From contig JAVMKO010000002.1 of the NCBI GenBank assembly GCA_032164245.1, positions 92,331,340 through 92,395,339 of the forward strand: a DNA stretch of 64,000 bases, written 5' to 3'. How positions within the stretch are numbered: position 1 is the first letter of the stretch; each line of letters starts with the position of its first letter. This stretch comes from Sternotherus odoratus (taxonomy: Eukaryota > Chordata > Testudines > Kinosternidae). The position numbers and the translations under genes are program-made. A model generated the notes under the pieces. That model searched no databases. It was not told the origin of the DNA and saw only the letters and a program-made list of their open reading frames with translations. Below are positions 57,721 to 64,000 of this stretch, in pieces.

Positions 57721-58159
57721 TGTGTAATATTGACAGGATTACCAAACCCTTATACTTTGTCTTATTAAGTGAACAGAAAAGGTCAATAAATACTTCTGAA
57801 GTACCAGCAGAGTGGCGAGAGGTCGGATGCAGGGTTACCATTGGTTTAAAAGAGCACCTGTCTCCAGTACTGACACAGTCCTGGAACCAACTTCTGTGCT
57901 ACACAGTAGTCAACAGTCCAGTGGCTCCTGCTGTGTTCCAAGGACCCGTCCTGTACAGCATATACATGCACACTTCATGGCAGGAGCCATTGTCCTAGGT
58001 AACAAGTGGTCAAGGACAAGGACTCAACCACTCAGTGGTGCAGCAAAGATCGGGTCTATCAGGTCTAACGCAGCATCCTCCCCCCCACCCCTGCCCCGCC
58101 ACCTCCTCTTTCCTATTTGTTCCTCTTTCTTCTCCAAATCGAACCCACCATCTGCTGTG

Positions 58160-58600
58160 ACAAGTGTTCTCATTCACCTTTTCCCTCTTATCTGCTCTCT
58201 TGCAGGGAAGTGCTCTGGAGGCTGACAGCCTAATCTTGCTGCTGATACTGCATTTCTGTATTCATCATTCCGCCCCTCGGGCTGCCGGTCCCGACACTGC
58301 TGCCTCCACTGCCGAATCCATTCTTTTATCAGGAGGAAAGCAGGGGGAGGGGGGGATCAGGATACGTAGGCACCCCGACAAAAAAAGAGAACATCGGCAT
58401 CCAATTGTGCGGCTACTGATGCAGAGTGAGAGAAAGGCTTTTCTGACTGCTTTTCTAAGAGAGGTTTTGTGTGCCTCGCTTTTATTGCTGCCTATTTCGA
58501 TTTCATGATCTGGTGCTATCGCTCCGAGTGTGGCCACTGTCATCTTTCTGTCGCAGTCCCATTGCGGCTGGGGCTCAGGAACATTGCATGAAACAGGCTT
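58160..58600. other. CpG-containing unique tract, possible enhancer or non-coding exon
   Basis: GC content and CpG count rise above the flanks without any tandem repeat. A good splice-acceptor-like sequence (CTTATCTGCTCTCTTGCAG) ends at 58205 and is followed by about 300 bases of complex sequence. Short frames on both strands show no domain. It could be a non-coding RNA exon or conserved element. Confidence 0.3.
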
Positions 58601-59429
58601 GGAAGTATTTTTTGATTTTGCTTTAACTTGCATCCCTACGAACACTGTAATTCAAAAGGAACTTCCAGCATCAATTTTTGGGTTATCCTCTTTGATCTCA
58701 CGTGACTACTTTCCTATCTGAGACAGATTGGGGGGGGGGGGAGGGGCGGAAAAAAAGAAACCCTTTGCTGATCTTCCTCCTTTGCCCATTTTCCTCAGAG
58801 CTTGTGCAACTAGTGGTCCTTTTTTTTTATTAATGACAATGAAACCATTGGAATGTCTAAAGGATGAAGCTAAAACCGGTAATGGGCCATAATAAATCAA
58901 GGCAATAACCTACAATGCAGAAGATCTTATAAATACTGTGGGTGAAGTTCTGCTCTTATTTATATTCGGGCAGCTCTCACTGAACCCTTTGTTTTTGCCT
59001 GGGGATCAGTGAGGATAGCATTTTTCTGGAAGGGGCGGGATGAAAGACAGAAGAAGGGATAGGGTGCTTCTATCTACTTGTTTTGTTTTGTTGCCCAGAG
59101 GGGACAATTTGCATCACTTTCTTTCCATTCTTTCCTACATGTTTTTAAAGGCGGTGTCTGTCCAGTATAACTGTCTGGCACGCTCTTATCCATGTCTAGC
59201 AATTGTATAGCGGGAAGGCAGAAGGAGCATTAGTTCTAGTCTCTTTTATTCTGTTCTACTATGCTTCCTGTACCATCCTCATTATTGTAGTAGCTGAGCA
59301 AATTTCAGAAGGGTCTTGAGTAAAGTGATTCGTTCTCTCTCTCTTCCTGTCCCGAAGGAGAAACTGTGATTTTAAATATAATATGTGATCTGCACACTCT
59401 TTATATTATGTTTGTATCAGCAGGAGCAA

Positions 59430-59740
59430 GTCTGAAGACGTGTGCCTTGCCCTTGGAATGGAAGGTGGTGAGATTTGTGGTTCCTGGACGTGTTCAGTCC
59501 ACAGGCCCAGACTGGTGCTGAGAAGGCTCTGTCGCTCGCCAGCTTTACCTTGGTGCTGGACATTTCAGTTGTGCCTGAGGAGCGGAGCTGCCAGTTGTGG
59601 TCCTTGTCCTGGAGCTTTAGATAAGCTCTGCAGCATGCCCCGTCCTTGAAGACAAGCCTGTGACCTGGAATTTTATGTTGCAACATTTGGGGTGGCCCAG
59701 CAGTCCATGTCACCCCCATTACTCTGTGCTTAGCAATAAG
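59430..59740. repeat. Ancient LINE-like fragment (weak)
   Basis: GAGAAGGCTCTGTCGCTCGC and AGCTTTACCTTGGTGCTGGA are words met in old LINE tails of amniotes. No catalytic motif is visible and the orientation is unclear. Confidence 0.25.
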
Positions 59741-60037
59741 TCAGACAAGCCCTTATGTAGATTTGAACAATTTGAAAGGGGAGGAACTTTACAAGCTGTT
59801 GGATTCAGTGGATTCTCCAGATAAGTGCCATAGCAATTCACGCAATAAGATATCCCTGGGATAATAATTGGGCTGTAAGCATAAAATCAACCTACTGAAT
59901 CTCTTTACATGGCTTAACATCAACACCAGTGACTTCCCTTGAGTTTTGTCTGTTTATGCCAGTGGTAAGTTTGGCCTGAGATTGTCTGTTTCACTTAACC
60001 TAGTGGAATTCTCTTGTTAGAATTCTGTGCTTTAGAG

Positions 60038-61745
60038 TCATAGAATCATAGAATATCAGGGTTGGAACCTCTGGAGGTCATCTAGTCCAACTCTCTGCTC
60101 AAAGCAGGACCAATCCCCAACTATATCTTCCCAGCCAGGGCTTTGTCAAGCCTGACCTTAAAAACCTCTAAGGAAGATTTCACCACCTCCCTAGGTAACC
60201 CATTCCAGTGCTTCACCACCCTTCTACTAAAAAAGGTTTTCCTAATATCCATCCTAAGCCTCCCCCACTGCAACTTGAGACCATTACTCCTTGTTCTGTT
60301 ATCTCGTACCACTGAGAACAGTGAGATCCATCCTCTTTGGAACCCCCTTTCAGGTAGTTGAAAGCAACTATCAAATCCCCCTCATTCTTCTCTTCTGCAG
60401 ACTAAACAATCTCAATTCCCTCAGCCTCTCCTCCTAAGTCATGTGTTCCAGCCCCTTAATCATTTTTGTTGCCCTCCACTAGACTCTTTCCAATTTTTCC
60501 ACATCCTTCTTTTAGTGTGGAGCCCCAAACTGGACACAGAACTCCAGATGAGGTCTCACCAATGCCGAATAGAGGGGAATGATCATATCCCTCAATCTGC
60601 TGGCAATGGCCCTATTTATACAACTCAAAATGCCATTAGCTTTCTTGGCAACAAGGGCACACTGTTGACTCATATCCAGCTTCTCATCCACCACAACCCC
60701 TAGGTCCTTTTTCTGCAGAACTGCTGCCTAGCCACTTGGCCTCTACTCTGTAGCAGTGCCTGGGATTCTTTGTCCTAAGTGCAGGTCTCTACACTTGTCC
60801 TTGTTGAACCACATCAGATTTCTTTTGGACCAGTCCTCTAATTTGTCTAGGTCCCCCTGTATCCTATCCCTACTCTCCAGCATATCTATCACTCCTCCAA
60901 GTTTAGTGTCATCTGCAAACTTGCTGAGGGTGCAATCCACACCATCCTCCAGATCATTAATGAAGATATTAAACAAAACTGGCCCCAGGACTGACCCTTG
61001 GGGCACTCCGCTTGATACTGGCTGCCAGCTAGACATGGAGACATTGATCATAACCCGTTGAGCCCGACAATCCAGCCACCTTTCTATCCACCTTATGGTC
61101 CATTCATCCAGCCCATACTTATTTAATTTGCTGGCAAGAATATTGTGGGAGACCTTATCAAAAGCTTTGCTAAAGTCAGGAAATAACACATCCACTGCTT
61201 TCCCCTCATCCACAGAGCCAGATACCAGGTCTCAGAAAGCAATTAGGTTAGTCAGGCATGACTTGCCCTTGGTTGAATCCATGATGACTGTTCCTGATCA
61301 CTTTCTTCTCCTCTAATCACTTCAGAATTGATTCCTTGAGAACCCGCTCCATGATTTTTCCAGGAACTGAGGTGAGGCTGACTGCCCTGTAGTTCCCCAA
61401 ATCCTCCTTCTTCCCTACATTAGCCTTTTTCCAGTCGTCTGGGACTTCCCCTTATCACCATGAATTTTCAAAGATAATGGCCAATGACTCTGCAATCACA
61501 TCCGCCAACTCCTTTAGCAGTGCATCCGGCCCCATGGACCAGCTTTTCTAAATAGTCCTGAACCATGTCTTTCTCCATAGAGGCTGGTCACCTCCTCCCC
61601 AGGCTGTGCTGCCCAGTGCAGTAGTTTGGGAGCTGATCTTGTTCGTGAAGACAGAGGCAAAAAAAGCATTGAGTACAAAAAAGGCAAAAAACCCACTGAG
61701 TATATTAGCTTTTTCCACATCCTCTTTTAGAGGCCCTCTTGTACT
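60038..61745 (-). mobile_element. CR1 LINE, 3' portion with reverse transcriptase
   Basis: On the minus strand the element ends at 60038 with the CR1 terminal repeat ATTCTATGATTCTATGA. The segment 60743-61213 encodes the reverse-transcriptase palm: VLFPDFSKAFDKVSHNIL, SSGVPQGSVLGPVLFNIFIN and KFADDTKLGG, with the FADD catalytic pair. Upstream, to about 61500, broken frames contain PGKIME-like and TKGKSCLTNLIAF blocks. The 3' part 60121-60312 encodes a C-terminal [17 protein letters not shown] block. Frame breaks separate the parts. The 5' half (endonuclease) is absent. Confidence 0.92.
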
Positions 61746-61989
61746 GGGAAATGAAAAGACCCTCTCCTGTTGACAAATTCAAATTATTTGGTTATTCAGG
61801 GCTAGTGAATAACTGTGAGGAACTCCAGAGGGACCAAACAAAGCTAAGTGAGTAGGCTACACAAGAACAGATGAAATTCAGGGAATAATTTGAATTACTC
61901 ATACACACTACTGGGTTTTAACCATCAGGAAAAAGACATTATGGACAGCTCAATGAAAACCTCTGCTCACTTTGAGTAGTTAAAAAAAA

Positions 61990-62690
61990 TGGCAAACAAT
62001 GGTAGGATGGATAGAAAATAGTATGGAAAATATTATAGTCATACAAATCTCTGGTGTCCTCAGCTGGAGTGCTGTGTTCAGTTCACCACATCTCAAAAAA
62101 AGATCAGAATATGAAGAGGTCCAGAGATGGGTGATAAAAATTATTAGCGGCATAGAAAAGACTTCCATATGAAGAGAGAGTGAAAAGACCAGACTTCTAG
62201 TTTAGAGAGGAGATGAATAACAGAGACATCAGCAGTGTAAAATACAATGAATAGGTTAGACAAGGTAGATAGGGGGCTCCTGTCTACTTTTTCTCATAAT
62301 CCAAGGACAAGAGGATGTCGAATGAAATTGAAAAGCAGCCAATTGAAAACTGACAACAGGAATACTTTTACCCAACACATAATTAATTTATGGGGCTAAT
62401 TTCCACACGGTATCATTGAAGCTAAAAACTCAGTAGGTTTAAAAAAGGATTAGACAGTTATATGGCTAACAACATTCACCATTACATTCGGTAGGATAAA
62501 TATATATAAGGAATATCAACACTTATACTTCAAGGCATAATCCAACCACCCATGGCCTGAGTTAGGATGAAATTTTCCAAATGGGCCTGTCATTTCATAA
62601 CTCTTCACTATTTTCCTTGTACCTTCCTCTGAAGATGGACCACTAGTCTGAGCCAGCATGGCAGTTTCTATGTTTCCGTGTTCTTCAACC
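61990..62690 (+). mobile_element. CR1 LINE 3' part, degenerate
   Basis: GTGTTCAGTTCACCACATCT, GGTCCAGAGATGGGTGATAA, CTTCCATATGAAGAGAGAGT, AACACATAATTAATTTATGG and GGACCACTAGTCTGAGCCAG follow CR1 tail order, ending GGCAGTTTCTATGTTTC. It is more diverged than the minus-strand neighbour, so it is older. Confidence 0.7.
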
Positions 62691-63428
62691 TCAGTGGGCT
62701 CTCAGTAAACAAACCCTTATTACATGGAGCTCTGTTCTGTAAATATATATGAAAAGTATATCAAAGTATCATTCTTATGTACCTGAAATTCACTTACAAT
62801 GCACTTCACTTGCTAGTGCCATATTTTGCCAGTAATCTGCATGTGGCACTCCCCATTAAAATTAATAGAGAACTCTTCTTAAAAATCAGTGGCAGGACAT
62901 TATTCTGTATTTAATTTGTATTTTTGGGGACCACTTTAAAGTACCCGAAGAACGTGCCTCTATAAAATAAGAACAACACAAGTGCAATGTCAAAATGCTG
63001 AGCAATACACTTTCTGAAAGTGAAGTGTATTGGAAAATATCTCCTTTGTCTTTCAAGATGGAATTATGATAAAGTACCACAGCTTCATCACTATTACTGA
63101 ACTAGTGTATTTCAAGAAAAACTATAGTGCTACTAAAACAGTGATTCTATACAATACATATTATGCTCCAGTTCATCTGTTCTGCTAGTTACTGATGCTG
63201 GATCATGCAAAAGAAAATGGAGGGGAAGTAGGGAATGTGGTTGAGCTTTGTTTAGTATGGTTCTTAAGGAAGCTAAATCAAAATTCAATACATCTTTAAA
63301 AAAGTATTTTGATCAAAGATCCCTACTGCTGTAACAGGAAGTGTGTGTGTGTCTCACCATGTTTTGGGGTCATTTCCAAAAACATATTGCCTTGGCATCA
63401 GTCTCCTTAATAAAACATACTAGGAATA

Positions 63429-63567
63429 TTTCAGAGTGGTAGCCATGTTAGTCTGTAGCCGCAAAAAGAACGAGGAGTACTTGTGGCACCTTAGAGACTA
63501 ACCAATTTATTTGGGCATAAGCTTTCGTGGGCTACAGCCCACTTCATCAGATGAATAGAGTGGAACA
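63429..63567 (-). repeat. Penelope-like/foldback repeat with intact GTGGGC hairpin
   Basis: On the + strand it starts TTTCAGAGTGGTAGCCATGT and passes AGTACTTGTGGCACCTTAGA and GACTAACCAATTTATTTGGG. Read on the minus strand it gives CTGATGA (63544-63550), then stem GTGGGC/GCCCAC (63527-63532 with 63537-63542, loop CTAC on +), and GAAAGC. The microsatellite that follows begins within the usual tail of this family. Confidence 0.85.
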
Positions 63568-63575
63568 TACAGTAG

Positions 63576-63640
63576 GAAGATTATATTATATTATATTATA
63601 TTATATTATATTTATATATATATATATATATATATACTAG
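63576..63640. repeat. (ATTAT)n then (AT)n microsatellite
   Basis: Five-base ATTAT/TTATA units are followed by an AT run up to about 63638. Confidence 0.95.
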
Positions 63641-63689
63641 CATAAGTGCCCGGCGCTGCTCGGGTCAGTCGGAGGTGGGGAGGTGGCAG

Positions 63690-63905
63690 ACAGCTGACAC
63701 CCCCTGACCAACCCCAACACCCACCCCTCACCCCTCACCCACCCTGACACCTTCCCACCCCCCCTGACCAACCCCAACACCCCCCGGCTCACTTACCCCC
63801 CGACCAAACCCGACAACCCCACCTGACCCCCCCCAAGCAAACCCAACACCCCCACCTTACCCCTCGACCGAACCCGACACCCCCACCTCACCCCCCGACC
63901 GAACA
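63690..63905. repeat. C-rich minisatellite, unit about 30 bp
   Basis: Units built on CCCCGACCGAACCCGACACC and CCCACCTCAC recur about six times with variants. The array is followed at 63942-64000 by a G-rich inverted form (GTGTCGGGTTTGGTCTGGGG), cut by the window end. The CATAAGTGCCCGGCGCTGCT stretch before it (63645-63665) may be the end of a mobile element. Confidence 0.8.
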
Positions 63906-64000
63906 GTGTATTTAATAATCTGTGTGCTACACAGTGCACCGTGAGCCAGGGGGGGAGTGTCGGGTTTGGTCTGGGGGGGTGGGAAGGTGTTGGGGTGGGT

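Noticed and set aside
1..64000. CRISPR array, operon, prophage or bacterial defence system
   Set aside because: Tandem repeats here lack unique spacers of constant length; the window is spliced vertebrate DNA.

Overview
This window is eukaryotic nuclear DNA, almost certainly from a turtle. It is AT-rich and built from introns and old repeats. It carries a tRNA-Lys-type SINE of the turtle Cry I kind, CR1 LINEs, amniote MIR/CORE-SINE and L3-type remnants, many terminal-inverted-repeat (TIR) DNA transposons and a chromodomain-type Ty3/gypsy element. No operon, bacterial ribosome-binding site, CRISPR array or plasmid feature is present.

Region 1-16.2 kb is the 3' half of one protein-coding gene on the + strand. 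I identify it as MBOAT1, a lysophospholipid acyltransferase. Six coding exons (133-325, 7845-7948, 8539-8603, 10079-10211, 11735-11886, 14093-14228) splice with matching phases into 783 nt, which is 260 residues plus stop. The exons hold the membrane-bound O-acyltransferase core with its conserved Asn and His. The protein ends in a lysine-rich tail that fits ER retrieval. The 5' half of the gene lies left of the window. Its introns hold a Tigger-like MITE, a head-to-head inverted hAT dimer, a CR1 tail, a long hairpin, a MIR and a Penelope-like foldback fragment.

Region 16.2-64 kb holds no convincing protein-coding gene. In human, the 3' side of MBOAT1 faces the transcription-factor gene ID4 across a long gene desert; if synteny holds, this is the start of that desert. 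It contains G/C-rich minisatellites (16.8, 24.9, 39.1 and 63.7 kb), solo-LTR candidates (19.7 and 20.5 kb), a Harbinger transposase relic (24.2-24.9 kb), a Cry I SINE (27.75 kb), MITEs of several families, an internally deleted Ty3/gypsy chromovirus-type element with two LTRs (50.4-53.6 kb), an L3-type LINE tail (56.55 kb), a CR1 reverse-transcriptase fragment on the minus strand (60.0-61.75 kb), a degenerate CR1 on the plus strand (62.0-62.7 kb), and foldback repeats with a conserved hairpin that resembles part of a hammerhead ribozyme. Several repeat-free, homeobox-site-rich stretches (28.9-29.4, 35.6-35.8, 45.2-45.6, 57.5-57.7, 58.2-58.6 kb) are candidates for conserved regulatory DNA.

All family calls come from reading the sequence and remembered family features. 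No alignment or database search was run. The limits of degenerate repeats are approximate, to about 10-50 bases.
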